64,000 bases of DNA from Maea johnstoni. Taxonomy: Eukaryota > Annelida > Polychaeta > Spionida > Magelonidae. Positions 1 to 29,291 of the stretch are shown here, in pieces; position 1 is the first letter of the stretch, and every line of letters begins with the position of its first letter. The notes beneath the pieces were generated by a model. It ran no database searches, was not told the DNA's origin, and was given only the letters and a program-made list of their open reading frames with translations. A program made the position numbers and the translations under genes. The stretch lies in NCBI GenBank assembly GCA_963942565.1, contig OZ012699.1:852643-916642 (forward strand), given 5' to 3'.

Positions 1-10
1 ATACATACAT

Positions 11-99
<89 letters not shown>

Positions 100-154
100 T
101 ACATACATACATACATACATACATACATACATACATACATACATACATACATAC
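1..154. repeat. (CATA)n/(CA)n microsatellite
   Basis: A compound simple repeat: CATA units, then about 65 bases of CA, then CATA again. It runs off the left edge of the window. Confidence 0.97.
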
Positions 155-171
155 ACACCTTTTCTTCCATA

Positions 172-262
172 TTGAGACCGAGTCGTGACTAGTCAGTGGT
201 AAGTGGTGTGAGAAACTGGAGAACCGGGGAATCCCAAAGTCTAACCCCAAAGTCACATAACA
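172..262 (-). mobile_element. SINE-A 3' fragment
   Basis: It matches the 3' body of the tRNA-derived SINE seen more completely at 5215-5443 (gtgactagtcagt, agaaactggagaaccgg, ccaaagtcac). Only the tail half is present, without the tRNA-like head. It lies left of the last xdh exon seen. Confidence 0.6.
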
Positions 263-378
263 ATAACAAAGCAATTAATGAAGATACAGTAGACCGCATA
301 CTCGATGCATCACAAAACCTTCTCCGACAGACTATAAAGCAACGGATTTTCGTCAGACCTGACGCTGATTGAACGGCA

Positions 379-740
379 ATAATTTTCCATATGAATGTGC
401 AAAATACTAACCTAAATCCATCTTAATTACTTCTTGCCATCTTTATTTCCATATATACACCATGTTGGCAGACTACAATGCGCAAATAGTGTCTTAAACG
501 CCAAAAAATCATTTCTACCGGCGGTGAAAGAGAGAGTAATGTCCGCCATTATTCCTGTCGCTAAGTGCCCAAACGAGACTTTGCCCTGTAAGATTTGAGG
601 TCATGACGTCATAGAAAACTCTGTATTTGGATCCTATCATTGCAAAATTTATGAAAAGTAATGTTAGTACTGCAATACAGTCCAGTATAACAAAGAAATT
701 GACCAATCAGGTGCTAGTATCAGAGTTGAGGTGATGATAA
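379..740. repeat. Dispersed repeat R1, copy 1
   Basis: About 360 bp that reappear at 5727-5772 plus 6781-7112, with shared blocks such as cctaaatccatcttaatt, cagactacaatgc and caatgttagtac. The family is unidentified and no coding frame is seen. This copy is uninterrupted and so serves as the empty site for the CACTA-like element inserted in the other copy. Confidence 0.75.
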
Positions 741-800
741 ATGTTTGTATTAGTATGATTTTGTAATTCAATTTAAGTCAATAAACATACAATACAATAT
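741..800 (+). mobile_element. LINE 3' end (CAATAAA type)
   Basis: Short AT-rich tail ending in aagtcaataaacatac followed by an imperfect ACAAT-rich run. It has the same form as the 3' end of the long LINE at 57768-63990, which ends acagtcaataaag. Only the tail is recognisable. Confidence 0.45.
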
Positions 801-809
801 AATACTCAC

Positions 810-13281
<12,472 letters not shown>

Positions 13282-13555
13282 GTTTATCTCCCACGTTATT
13301 TACATTTGCTACGCAAACTGGCAGAAAAATGACGAAAAACTAAATTCCAAGAATTGCATCAAGTGAAGTATACCTTTGTACTCTCTCTCTCTGGCAAACT
13401 CCTTGCCAGACTGCATTCAGCTGCAATTATGCTATTTACACTTGAAAGCATCCAAGCGCATGCGCGATGAGCCTCGGATTGAGATTCACGGTTTATTTGA
13501 CTGCATACATCTTCTGATATCTTCTCAATTCCGACAGGACTGCAACAAAAACATA

Positions 13556-13760
13556 CAGTACAGACATTCAATTCCTGCACTATATGCGTGGGCAACCTGG
13601 GCATTACAGTATACACAACCGCACACCCAGTCGCCGACAAATGTCCTGGGCATGGGGGCATGGATAGCCTCACAATTGAACGTGGCTATTTTCGCAGGCT
13701 ACGTAGGTCATTGATGTGCTTGGCTTGCCTTTTGACATGTTATCCATGAGCGTTTGTTCT
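13556..13760 (+). mobile_element. MITE-1 copy, right end missing
   Basis: It starts after TA with cagtacagacattcaattcc, and the body matches the family (gcgtgggcaacctggg, gtcattgatgtgcttggct, ttatccatgagcgtttg). It stops before the second inverted end. Confidence 0.75.
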
Positions 13761-13905
13761 CTTCGATGTACTATCATGTATGTAGGTTTCATTCATGCAG
13801 TTGACAGTGTTCAATTTACCACCTTTGTAGTGTGTTACTTGCAAAAGATTAAAGATCACTATTTCATTATAACATAACTAGCTAGTAATACACCACTGAC
13901 AATCA
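13761..13905. other. No feature recognised
   Basis: AT-rich sequence between a truncated MITE and a LINE fragment. No exon or RNA gene was seen. Confidence 0.5.
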
Positions 13906-14135
13906 ATTGTTAATAATAATAATAATAATAATTGATATTTGATATAGCGCCTTTTCCACCTATAATGTTCAAAAGCGCTTTAGAGTCATTGGACAGTTGT
14001 CATGGTCCATATAGTGAATGTTTTCAGCTGTTTCTTGAAGTTTTGCACACTATCAGCAGCCTTGATGTTGTCAGGGAGCTCATTCCAATGGCGTGGTGCA
14101 TAGGCACAGAATGCTCTGTCACCGAACCTTTTCAG
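13906..14135 (-). mobile_element. CR1/L2-like LINE, 3' fragment
   Basis: On the minus strand the frame reads FGDRAFCAYAPRHWNELPDN then VQNFKKQLKTF and a stop. This is the conserved C-terminal end of ORF2 in CR1/Jockey-group LINEs (motif AP..WN.LP). It is followed by AAAGCGCTTTTGAAC...GGCGCTATATC and an (ATT)n tail, the usual 3' UTR of such elements. It is 5' truncated, as is common for LINEs. Confidence 0.85.
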
Positions 14136-14474
14136 ATTAGTTATAATAAGAATTGTTATAATAAGAACTAGAATTATTCTCCTCAGATCACCATTTCACA
14201 TGAAAGTGCCAATGGAAATGTATCAATATAAGTGACTTAATGATATGCTACTTTAACTTTGGTCTATGTTGCATATTTCTATTTCAAAGTTAGTATTAAG
14301 GTCCAGTGTTCGAACCAATGTGTATATCATTCATGTGTAAATTATTTCTATGTTTATGTACCTGTCATAAAATTATTTTAGGTAAATAAAGATTCATTAA
14401 TACATTAGAATTGAACCATCCAAGTTACATTATAAACTAAACGATCACGTTTCCTACTCTTTTTCAACACAATA

Positions 14475-14701
14475 CAATACAGACATTTAATCCCTGCACC
14501 GGTCGACCGGATGTCTGCCAGTGCCTGCTTGAAAAAAACATTCATGGATTACATGTCAGAAAATAATCCAAGAACATCAATGACCCACATAGCTTGCGAA
14601 TCAAAGCTACGTTAAGTTATGAGGTCATCCATGCACCCATGACCAGGAAACTCGGGCGTGCGGTCGTGTATTATGGCTTCAGGAACTAAATGTCGGCACT
14701 G
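14475..14701 (-). mobile_element. MITE-1 copy with internal deletion
   Basis: It starts after TA as caatacagacatttaatccc and ends tgtcggcactg before TA. The body matches the family but lacks about 30 bp near the right end (tattatggcttcaggaac). Confidence 0.8.
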
Positions 14702-15036
14702 TACGTGCACAACTTTCATCGATATTATAAATCATAAAATCATACACAGATATGGACTATCAGCTACGTCTGACGATAAACCAGCATGTTTGTAGCTTTA
14801 TCAGAGAGATAGTGCAGTCGTTTTATAACAATTTCGCTTTAATCACAGATTATCAACTTAACTATACCAAGCTGTTGACAATGGAACTGTAGTATTTCAC
14901 ACCGCTTAGTTTTTATCAGTTTATACATACTATATAACGGGTATATTTCCCGGGACTTTTATTTCCCGAAAAATGATGATTTCAACTTTTTTCCCGTTTT
15001 GTTATTTTCCCGGCGTGCACACGGCTGCACTGATAC
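14702..15036. other. Unique-looking AT-rich sequence
   Basis: No gene or repeat recognised. A curious run of tttcccg motifs spans 14945-15012 and recurs in form near 18655-18690, possibly one interrupted sequence. Confidence 0.4.
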
Positions 15037-15038
15037 TA

Positions 15039-16650
15039 AAGGACCTGTTCTGGTTTACTATACAAATTACCCAACTTTTTCAAGTTTCATGAATTTAACC
15101 AAAATTCTTATGATTATGTAGCTGAGGTGTTGCTAACATATTCCCCAACCCTCGCCCTGAATGTTGCATATGACCACTCTGAAATGACATGTGTCAGCAT
15201 ATTTGCATTGACTCATATTTCAGCTATAACTGTACCAAGTTGATCAAAAACCTATTTTATGGGTAAACTATGATGATGTTGGAGGAGATCCAGTAATGAC
15301 ATTTCATAGAAGGCCTTTCTTATGGATTTTGATGAAAATCAGAAATTTTCAATGAAGTGACCTTGACCTATGACCTTCTACAAAATGGCTGCCTCCATGC
15401 CTACTAATGAGATTTGAGCCTATGTAGAAATGGTTCCAAATAGTAACTTTGCCCACCGAGCGCGTTCAAGCCAGATTAATATGTTATGTGTTACTAATAA
15501 ATACAGATTATATGAATTTCATTTGAACGCGCTCGCTGGGCAAAAGGGTGAATTTTGTGACTTAGTGACCCTTGGTCACTTGTATAAAATTCACCATACT
15601 AGATAGTTCATAAGAGCATATGCAGGGCACTCACAAAAACAAAACTCAAGTAAACTCCTGTAGCTGTTCCCTGGGGATTCTTTGTCTCTCAAGTAACCTC
15701 GATTGATAGTGTATTGTCCAGGAAGGCCTCACACTGTTACTATTTTCAGCCTGGGTAGGTGTGGTTCAGTCAGACATACCATGTAGCAAGAAATGTTTTT
15801 CCCCATGTCTCATGAAGTGAAAAAGCTCAATTGTGCCAAAAAGTACAGTGGGCAGATGTGCAACCAATATTTGCAAACATTTCAAATGGAATGATTCTTG
15901 GTTTCTTACCTGTGAGAAGTGGATATACTGTGGGTATGCCTTATTGGTTATATGTACAGTTGTACTAGTGTTGCTATTTTTCTTTTCAAGTTATTTGAAG
16001 TTTTTAATAATATATATTTTGTGAAAACTGGAATATCCTTATTGTTTTTTAACATATCCTCAAAAATGAAATGTGGTATCTGGTGACTGTTTGTGTTCTC
16101 TCCTTGCATACATTAGTTAAAGAGGGCTTATATTCATCATAAAATATTCTTTTATAAAGTAGTTTGAATGAGAATGTCAATGTCATGCACCTGTGCTAAT
16201 CTCATATATTCTCTCAAATTATGATCTGGTAATATGTACGTGTTATTTCATCTGGAAATGTTATGTACTGAACTGTGGTTCTGCACATTATGCTCGAATT
16301 ATGATCAAGCATATATGTTTTACTTTGCAGGATGTTGACAGTTTTGAACCTATATGAAAACTTTGTTTTATCATTCCATATCGTATATTGAGTTCAGAAT
16401 ATGATGCTGATGAAAATAAACCTTAAGGTTTGTTCATGAATATTCATTTTTTCCAAACTTTTAATAGTTTGGTCATCTATCCCCCCAGTCTTGAAAAGGC
16501 CCACCCCCCAACCATGAATAACATTTTCATGCCAAAAATGCATTCAGTGTACTCACAATGAGTGTGACTATCCACTTCTATCATCAGAAAGCCTGTAATG
16601 AGGGATTTTTGAAATTGGGTAATTTGTACAGTAAACCAGAACAGGTCCTT
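15039..16650. mobile_element. 1.6 kb TIR element, TA-flanked
   Basis: The ends AAGGACCTGTTCTGGTTTAC (left) and the same sequence inverted (right) extend to about 36 bp with one mismatch at the centre (TATAC/TGTAC). TA flanks both sides. The interior has only short frames, none resembling a transposase, so it is a non-autonomous DNA transposon of unassigned superfamily. It contains a small hairpin at 15449-15543. Confidence 0.8.
15449..15543. mobile_element. 95-bp hairpin element nested in the 1.6 kb transposon
   Basis: The left arm TTGCCCACCGAGCGCG continues TTCAA; the right arm is its inverse with one mismatch (TTGAACGCGCTCGCTGGGCAA type). The loop is AT-rich, about 50 bp. It is GC-rich at the arms, unlike its surroundings. 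Confidence 0.7.
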
Positions 16651-16759
16651 TAGCGTTAATGCTACCAAGCGTTTTAGCTCCTGATCGTTTATTGCAGACG
16701 ACCGTTTGTGTGCTGAATGAGCATGTGCAGAAATAAATAACATTTTTTTAGAAAGTTTT

Positions 16760-17270
16760 AATGTAGCAAACGCAAAACATTTTGTTCTACAATTTTTTTA
16801 CCCAATATCTGTTAAATGTTTCTGAAAATATTTACTAACATAAAAACGTTTAGCCTGAAAATTATTACCATAACATTTCTTGTGATATTTGAATTGTCAT
16901 TTTCACAAAATTTTGAAATATATTCAAACAGTGTAAAAAAAATATTCGTCAAATATTTCTGAGAGACATCTTTGTATTATAAATGAAAAATAGTTATAGA
17001 TATCAAAACGTTTGGCCTGATAATTAGTACAATAACATTTTTGTAACTTTTAAATCATTATCTTCACAATATTTGAAATATATATTTATACTATTTTGCT
17101 TAAATTATTCATAAACTACTGATGAGAAACATTTTTACATTGGTGCAGAAAGATATGTATCCAAATCTAAATGATTGGCCATGAAAATATTATACCAACA
17201 CTTTTTGTAACATTTTATTGAACATTACTTCAATATTTTTGAAATATTTATACTTTCCACACAGGTGTGC
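16760..17270. repeat. AT-rich tandem repeat, about 163-bp period, 3 units
   Basis: The landmark tttagcctgaaaat / tttggcctgataat / attggccatgaaaat recurs at 16849, 17011 and 17174, each followed by an acattt...gtaac block and a ttgaaatat block. No coding frame. Confidence 0.7.
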
Positions 17271-17582
17271 TTCAAATCTTTTCAGAGGAATAAAGACATG
17301 TACCCATCCATCTCCCTTAACAACCACACTTCTGAAATCTGCATGTTAAGGATTTCTTGGTCAGTCTTACTTTGAACGTATATGGTACAAATCATGATTT
17401 TAAGATAGGAGAGAAGGCTTAGGTTAAATTGCTGGCTGTTAAGAAACGTGTATATAGCATAATAGCATACCATAATAACTGAAGCATAAACATACCATTT
17501 ATTGAAATACTATTTAAGGAAGTTAACACACATAGTTTAACAGGATTAATTAAAATATAGGCAATTTGGTACCGGTTAACGA

Positions 17583-17870
17583 ATGAATGAATGAATAAGT
17601 GCTTAAAGGCACATGGACACACACAGAACATTTAGTGCCATAAGATATAAGCAAACGTGGTTCTTTGTCATTGTTGCAGAACAACGACAAAGCATAATTA
17701 TTCTAGGTGAAAGAATCAAAAGCGGTGGAGTAAGAGCGGAGCCTTCAGATCCAAAGAGGACCAAGGGATATTTTAGATGCAGGGTATCCGTAGACAGATC
17801 CACACGTCCATATTCTTTTATAAGGCGAGCAGGGTGCCGACCAGCTTGGGTTCCCTGGGATCAAACCATA
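17583..17870 (-). mobile_element. SINE-like repeat D, copy 1
   Basis: It shares blocks with 32590-32925 in inverted orientation: a (GAAT)n end, then taagtgcttaaaggcacat, ggagcc...cagatccaaagagg and tccacacgtccatattc. Its simple-repeat end suggests a retroposon. No clear tRNA boxes were identified. Confidence 0.65.
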
Positions 17871-17959
17871 AGATGTGCCCATTGCGGGGTACAATATATT
17901 GCGTTTATACAAGATAATACAATGTTATCGGACATTTTGCAGAAAATTATTGGTCAATA

Positions 17960-18640
17960 GTTTATTAATATATATTTTGATATTAAACTTCAATATTGTT
18001 CACACTTTGTAGAAATATTTTAAACTTTTTATATACAACATTTGATAAATATTCAAAGAGACATTTGTATTAGGAAGGTGAAAAACAATTATTTTGAATG
18101 TTTAAAAAGTCATAGTTTAATACTATCAAACATTATCGTGGAAAAATAGTTTAACATTTCATTAATGTATGTTCTGATATTCCATTTCAAATTTTCAGAT
18201 CTTTTAGAAACATTTCATAGTATGTCAATCAATTTCTAAATTTAACAAAGATTCAATAAATGCTTAAAACAACATTTGTAAAAGCAGATGTAAAACGTTA
18301 ACTGTAAATGTTGATAAAAGATGGTTTAATGTTATTAAACATTATCATAAAAAATGTTGGTAACAAAATATTTCTTAATTCTCTTTGTTGTAAGAGACGT
18401 ACATCCTTTGTAACCTATGTGTTTACGGCAAAAATTGTAATATACTCTATTGTCAATGTTTTACTAATACCATATTTGTATTGGATAACATTATTTATGT
18501 TTATTATTTCACTAATGTTTTCATGTAATTGAACATTTTTCTGATGCCTTACTCATGTTTATTGTGAATGATTTTCACAATTTTTTCAGTCCTTTTTTTT
18601 TAAATATTTCAAAAATATTTTTTGTGTTGGTTTCCGTAGA
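17960..18640. repeat. AT-rich sequence with degenerate repeats
   Basis: Motifs such as ttattaaacattatca and aacatttgtaaa recur and resemble inverted units of the 16760-17270 array. No gene seen. Confidence 0.4.
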
Positions 18641-19307
18641 ATGGCTAATTTTTCCTTGAGTTTTATTTCCCCGTTTTTCCCGAATGCTTTCAAATGGGAA
18701 TAAACAACGCAGGAAAAAACAATACAGTACATTTTCGGACTTAATAAACACGGAGACGTCCTTGTCCTTACCCATTAATATTACTCTTTGGTATACTAGA
18801 ATTAAAAATCGACATAAAACGGGAAACTTAGAAACGAAAAAAAACATATGTCCTCTCTTCCGAAATATTACAAACGGAAACACCCATAAAGGAAGAATTA
18901 GGGAAAATTGTTACACGGAAAAAATCTACAGCATACAAAATCGTGACTTTCTTAAGTTAAGTTGCAGCGACGGTATAATTGCTCACATGTCAGTGCATGT
19001 ATGTCAACCGTGTCAAGACAACGGTTGCTATGGATATAAAAACTAAGGAAGTCATTTGTTTAAAAGCGGCAATCATCACCATCAATCACACTTAATTGTA
19101 CTGTTCGTATCTATGTAAATAAGACGTGCTGTCATGGAAACGGGTGTAAACAAAGAAACATCCGCAGGTGCAGTTCAACATGAAAGGTAGCGTCGGCGGC
19201 CATTTGTAAACGTATATGTCGCATGTTTTGCTCTGCAAAGTCAATGAATATATATACATATATAACACGGATGTTACGAATTTTATCATAGTCGTCTAGG
19301 CTGTATA
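18641..19307. other. Region upstream of the plus-strand gene
   Basis: Mostly non-repetitive. It holds a tttcccg-rich stretch near 18655-18690 and, closer to the gene, gcggccatttgtaaacg (19195-19212). A promoter is expected here if the 19308 ATG is right, but no core element is certain. Confidence 0.35.
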
Positions 19308-22567
<3,260 letters not shown>

Positions 22568-23179
22568 GTAAGTAATTATTAAGATTATTTCTTTGCGGAG
22601 TCGTTGCATTTTATTTCAATTTCAGCCAAAGGCATGTCTTTTTCTTAACAACACACACAAAAACAAACAAATACTGGTACATATAACACCCAACACATGC
22701 CAATGTCTGTACAAAATTGTATGATTATGGAGCTTTATGGATTAAGAGTCAAAATCTTAAACGACTATGCCCTAAATTTTGTCAAGATCAGATAAGATTT
22801 TCAATATTACTCTAAAATATGAATTCGATCAGACCATTTTTGTTCAAATAATGGAAGTTTCTCCTAGATTTCTGCATAATACTGTTCATATTGTAACTGC
22901 ACTGATAGTTCATATTTGATTTCTGCAATATTAGTCACCTTACTTTTCCGTGTTTTGTATATTTTCTTTTAAGTAAAAGAAATCACTGTATGAATAATAG
23001 AGTTTTTATGGGCAGTACTTGACATTTTTTCTGAAATTTCCTTGTCATTGTATTCTGTTATGCTGTTATGCATATTGGTTTTCACTGCATTATCATTGGA
23101 TACTCTACTGTAGTTTAGTGTATTGCATTTTCATATAAAATTTATTGACACATCATGAAAAGACACAAGTTGCGTTATG
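22568..23179. other. Nothing recognised
   Basis: AT-rich sequence after candidate exon 4, with no further exon found by eye. Confidence 0.4.
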
Positions 23180-23355
23180 CGCATGTTGGTGCGCAACTTT
23201 CTCTCTAATGTAAACTATACAAGATCTCTCAATGGTCTTTGTCTCCTACTGACGCCACACTGAGACGATATTCGAGAGCCATGGGATAGCCAGGTCTTCA
23301 CTCTAGCGCATATGATAATTAGTCTCTCGCTCCTATCCATTGTTTTATTCATCTA
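23180..23355. repeat. Dispersed repeat R2, copy 1
   Basis: It shares blocks with 54913-55095: gttggtgcg, tggtctttgtctcctactgacg, attcgagagcc, ttagtctctcgct, atccattgttttattcatct. The family is unknown. Confidence 0.7.
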
Positions 23356-23413
23356 AGATCGGACCTATAGTGCACGCTACCTTCAAATTTCCAAGATACC
23401 GCAAAAGCCTATT

Positions 23414-23822
23414 AAGGCTGTGATGCTGGTGACACACTCAAAATAAAACAACTCCTAGTTTAGCACTCCTGTCCCCTTTCCAACCATAGTTATATAATCC
23501 CTGAGGTCTTGGTTTTTCAAATATAAGTTTTCTTTAAGTTATCTGCTTGATCTGACCTGGATATAAACACAGTTTCTATTTTACAGTGTTTCTTGATCAA
23601 TAAAGGTACAGTTTATATATAAATACCATACATGTCTGCTAAATATACTAGGCTAGAGCAACTGGATGGAAAATTTGGAGTTCCCTCAAGATCATACTTT
23701 AGAGCACGCGATTTTGGTGGAAATTTTACTTACGAAAGTAGGTCAAACGTATAGACAGCCTGTCGATTGTGACCTACTTTCTTAGATAAAGATATTGAGT
23801 GTGTCACCAGCATCACAGCCTT
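23414..23822. mobile_element. 409-bp TIR element with perfect 28-bp ends
   Basis: The left AAGGCTGTGATGCTGGTGAC continues ACACTCAA, and the right end is the exact inverse over 28 bases. The interior is non-coding. Perfect ends suggest recent movement. Target duplication is not obvious (left flank ATT, right flank GAC). Confidence 0.8.
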
Positions 23823-24263
23823 GACGGTTGAGTTCTATTTCACTATGAATTGCATGGATAATCTCAACAGGGTTAAGATGTGTACGGCTATTTGAAAATA
23901 ATCAGTTTTAGTTAGCCCCTATAGATGGCGCATAAAATCATAACGAACCACTCGAGAACACGAACTCCTATATACAATACAACCGGAAGCAGAGTATTTG
24001 GTTAGAATATCTCTTCTATATGGTGAAATACATTGTTGGATAAAGATTGACTCGCAAAGGCTGGTCTAATATGAGTACACAACAAAGCTTTTGAATACTC
24101 GCGAAGCTCAATAAGTAGTCTGCTTTACCTTTCAACAAATGCGGTCACGACCGTTGCTTTTAAAAGTGTGTGATTGGGGAGGGAGGAAAAAATAGTTAAA
24201 TCTTCGACCACCACCCTCCAGCCATAGTTATGAAATCGGGAGAGGGGAGGTGAGAAAAGATTA

Positions 24264-24620
<357 letters not shown>

Positions 24621-25197
24621 TCAAGGTTACTCACCCTTTTGGGTACCTTAACCAGATTTCTTTCATTATGTTTTTTTAATAACAAGTGCGGAACTTTGTT
24701 CAATTAATATTCATGAGCAACGTGAAAAGAAAACGGAATTCTGCAAAGTGGCGAAATAAATAACCTTTTTTCCAATAGGTATATTCTAAACTATTCGCGA
24801 ATCTGATAGAGTTATAGTTGACCACCTTTATCAAATCAAATGACTTGCAAAGTAAGAAGTTGGTCAATTACGCTAAGCAGATTAATGGATTGCAAAAGAC
24901 TGGTCAACTATACTATGCAGATTAATGCATAACAATAGAGTTACAAATTGTAGTTTTGTCGCAAGAAAGTCAAGCGCAGTCACTGATTGCGTGTCGCAGA
25001 GATATCTGGGTATTCTGACGTTTTACCATTAAACGAAATTCCATGGTTACCGTCCCTTTGACGGGTACTTTTCTAGTTTCCTATTTTCCTATTTTCGCTT
25101 TGATTATGTATACATTAACGAGTTCAGAGTTTAAGTTTTGTTTATCTATTCATTTCCCACATTAGAAATTCCCCAAAATATGCCTTTATTAGAGAGA
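24621..25197. other. Nothing recognised
   Basis: AT-rich, apparently unique sequence with no exon found. Confidence 0.4.
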
Positions 25198-25199
25198 TA

Positions 25200-25374
25200 C
25201 AAGCAACTCTGCTTAATCCGGATTGATCTGGACCCTACAATTCTGTCCGGATTAGACAAAAACCGGATTATGCGTATTGGAATTGTATGTAAAGGAAGGG
25301 ACTGCGACCTTCCAATCTGTCCGGTTTAGACGAAAATCCGGATTACACATGTCCGGATTAAGCAGAGTTGCCTG
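25200..25374. mobile_element. 175-bp MITE-3, pogo/mariner-like
   Basis: The ends CAAGCAACTCTGCTTAATCC and CAGGCAACTCTGCTTAATCC face inward and continue to GGA, with one mismatch in 23. TA flanks both sides. The interior repeats TCCGGATTA-type motifs five times. Non-coding. Confidence 0.88.
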
Positions 25375-25750
25375 TATTACATGTACTGTGATGGGAGGGT
25401 CTTATTGGTAACTGTGGTGGAAGACATAAAAAAGACATAGCTGAATAAAGTAACGTCTAGGGATGGAAATGGGTTTGGATAACTGTTGACTCGATAAAGG
25501 ATAATCGGTTCCGCATTCTCTTTCTAGTTTAATCCTAGCACTGAAGAATCGGTGACATTTCATATGTGATATTTCATATTTTCCAATCAATGTAACTCTA
25601 TCCCCTGAATGTAATTTTACTGCCAGCAGTCTTCCCTCAGGGTTTCGTTGTGTAAGATTAAAATATTGTTTGTTGAAGGGAAACTACTTTTTTTTCGAAC
25701 AAAATGAAATATATTTGATTGCTTGTGTTCATGTCCCCGTTTTTCAATAG

Positions 25751-25796
25751 AGTCCCTTACTAGTTGGAGATCTGATTGCAATCTGCATGACAACAG
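25751..25796 (+). CDS. Weak candidate exon
   Basis: The pyrimidine-rich gtccccgtttttcaatag precedes 46 open bases (SPLLVGDLIAICMTT), then the donor ACAG|GTAGCC. It enters in phase 0, matching the exit of the exon at 22460-22567, 3.2 kb upstream. It is short and unsupported by homology. Confidence 0.2.
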
Positions 25797-26633
25797 GTAG
25801 CCAATTAATTACCTGATCTAGAATCTTCGAGCCCTCGAGTCATTCCTCTTGAAATGTTGAAGGGCGGATGTCAAGCGAGGCAATCAAACAGCGGAAACAT
25901 TTCATACAACCGGTGTACTGATTCGTTAATTGATTCTACCGGTATATAGTTAACAATTTTGAACCGAGCACTCCAATCACCATATGTCCATTTTCTATAC
26001 AAACTCGCTTGTGTATGCTACGTTTTGAGGTGCTAGGTGATTTAATAACGTAAAGTGTTTCAGGACGGGTCGAAAGGGCACATCGGCCGAATTATCAATC
26101 GAACGCGCCCACTGACGTTTCCTCGGAAATGATCTGCCTTTGAAATGGTCTCCATGGTAACGGAGTGCTGTTGGCAAGCCTCCGCGGCTGTGCTGACTAT
26201 GTAACAGTGTGTCGAGGCACGCTCTCTGTTAAGCACGGGCGTGGTGGGGAATCACATGCGAGCTTTTCCGTACGGAATCACCAACTCTCCTTATCGCAAC
26301 AAAAAAAGCGTTTTTGACACTATAGAACTAGTTAGCACATGAATGTGCACAACCAGGATATACTCAATCTCTGAATCTGTCCAAGCAAGTTTTCGACCGT
26401 TTGCAATTCGAACTAGTGCAGGAGTTTGTGGACTTACAGTCGACGGGTTTTAACCTTCACGCGGGTATGTATGCGTTTGCTGTTCGTTTTGTTTTTCGCT
26501 TTGACGCATGTTGGGGCAGCCCCGCCGAACGAGCGCCGAGAGGTCTAACTCAAACTTTTTTTGCACAGGATGCTTTTTATCCTCACTGCTATTTAGGTGC
26601 AGGTTCCAAAAGTCGCATGATGTATTTATATTA
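25797..26633. other. Nothing recognised
   Basis: Moderately GC-balanced sequence without a recognised exon or repeat. Confidence 0.4.
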
Positions 26634-26740
26634 GTATGTTTATTGACTGTCCCTGATGGAGATGCAAAGCCATACTAAATACATCGTCGTTTCGCATAAA
26701 ATACACATGTAGGAACGAAATGCGAAAGGCAATCGGGACA
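26634..26740 (-). mobile_element. Reversed LINE 3' end
   Basis: tagtatgtttattgactgtccctg is the inverse of a CAGTCAATAAACATAC tail, matching the tail form of the long LINE. How far the element extends is unclear. Confidence 0.5.
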
Positions 26741-27309
26741 AGCAATATTATACATAGTCATAAAAGCACACACGATAGGTACTATACTTTTATCGTAATG
26801 TTTCCAGTTAATTAGGTAAGTCGGAGGCTATCCTCGGGTATTCATGATTGGTGCATTCATCATTGGAAATTAACGATTAAGCAAAAGATGAGAGAAAATA
26901 TATCGCATTGGTGTCATTCCATTGATACAAACTAGCATGGTAACATAGCAATAGCTTTTCCTCAAAAATACTGCATTTTCATTAAGACATGTTCATCTAT
27001 TTGAGCATATGCAAACTACGCTCTGATTGTGCGAGGCTTATTGCTGGAAAACATCCGAACGACCCTTTAAATCTCCTTTCATGCATATCGATGCTGGTCC
27101 GATATGGCTGTTCATGTATTTAAAGAAACACGATATCAACATATGAATAGTTGTCTAAATGAACATGGGTATAATAATTAATTTTCTTTGAGGAAAGATG
27201 CTGATAAATAGTTCACGAGATGAATCCGTCAATTCTGTAGACGAAGCATTGATACTACGCAAACTTGGAGTTGATGATAATGTGAATTGAAGCTGCTTTG
27301 CAGACAGCG

Positions 27310-28068
<759 letters not shown>

Positions 28069-28109
<41 letters not shown>

Positions 28110-28150
28110 ACACAAAACACCCCACACATACATACATACATACATATACA
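28069..28150. repeat. (TC)n then (CATA)n microsatellite
   Basis: About 38 bases of TC, followed by a short cacaaaacacc spacer and CATA units. Confidence 0.95.
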
Positions 28151-28668
28151 CAAACACACATCTGATATTCTATACTATCCATTTGTCTAAAAAGGTAGGA
28201 GAAATAAAGACTATATCCATTGCATCCTTGTTCTATTACTGAGCGAGTTCAGGAGCAAGGTTTGGGTTAGCTAAATCTGGGTAAACCTCACACGCACTGC
28301 GCATGCGTATGCAAAATCTAAAACAGCTCGCTTGATATTGACACGATCTGTTGCTTTAAAAGCACATTTTGCTGCCGGATCTGATCATGTTTTGGACACT
28401 GCGATATCGCAGGATTTATATGCACTATTTTCTGAAAATTATATCAAAATAGCCTCTGGTTAGCTGCATTTTCACCGCCGATGATCACGCAACACGCGCA
28501 ACTACGCAATAGTGGCGCACGTGCAACAAATACTCACGCGACGTCAATCAATCCATTGCCAGGAATCACCCCTGACAGGCCGGAGGAAATGAACAGTGAA
28601 CATACGTAACTCACTAACTCAAAGCCATTGACATACGTGGAAATATTAAGCATTTTCTTTGCTTTGAA
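28151..28668. other. Nothing recognised
   Basis: It includes a less AT-rich stretch (28260-28570) with gcgcatgcg and cacgcgcaac. No exon was identified. Confidence 0.4.
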
Positions 28669-28815
<147 letters not shown>

Positions 28816-28834
28816 CTAAGCGTGTATTTTGTTT

Positions 28835-28998
28835 GAGGGGCAAGAAAAAAACTACATTCGATTAGAAAAAAATGTTGAGGACTATATGGAATAATTAGCT
28901 TTTTGTATTTTTATCTTACCTAAATAAAAAGAGGGGCAAGCAAAAACTACATTCGAATAAAAAACAATAAATATTAGGGACTATATGAAGCAATTAGA
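28835..28998. repeat. Short tandem duplication, about 97 bp
   Basis: gaggggcaag...aaactacattcga...ggactatatg...caattag-like blocks occur twice, at 28835-28898 and 28932-28998. Confidence 0.8.
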
Positions 28999-29291
28999 TT
29001 GACAATGTTTGACCATTTTCTAAGTAGAAGTGTGCATAGAGAAAAAAATGATTGCCGAGATATTCATACTTGATGTTTTATTCTTTGCCCTTTTAGGAAG
29101 CGTGATTTATTTTCCAGTTTAATTGATATTTTTCTGAAACTCTCAAACAGTATATTTGATTTACACTGTCGTACAGTGAAGATGGGTAATTCTTGCATGA
29201 GTCAACCAGACGTCTCTCTACAACCGACCGACCAGTTTTGAGAGCCCAATTTGTGCTGCAAGGTCGTTGTATTTCTCAATCCACGTAGCTA

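Noticed and set aside
13359-13714. Overlapping frames upstream of xdh exon 1
   Set aside because: They cover MITE-1 sequence and have no splice sites in phase with xdh.
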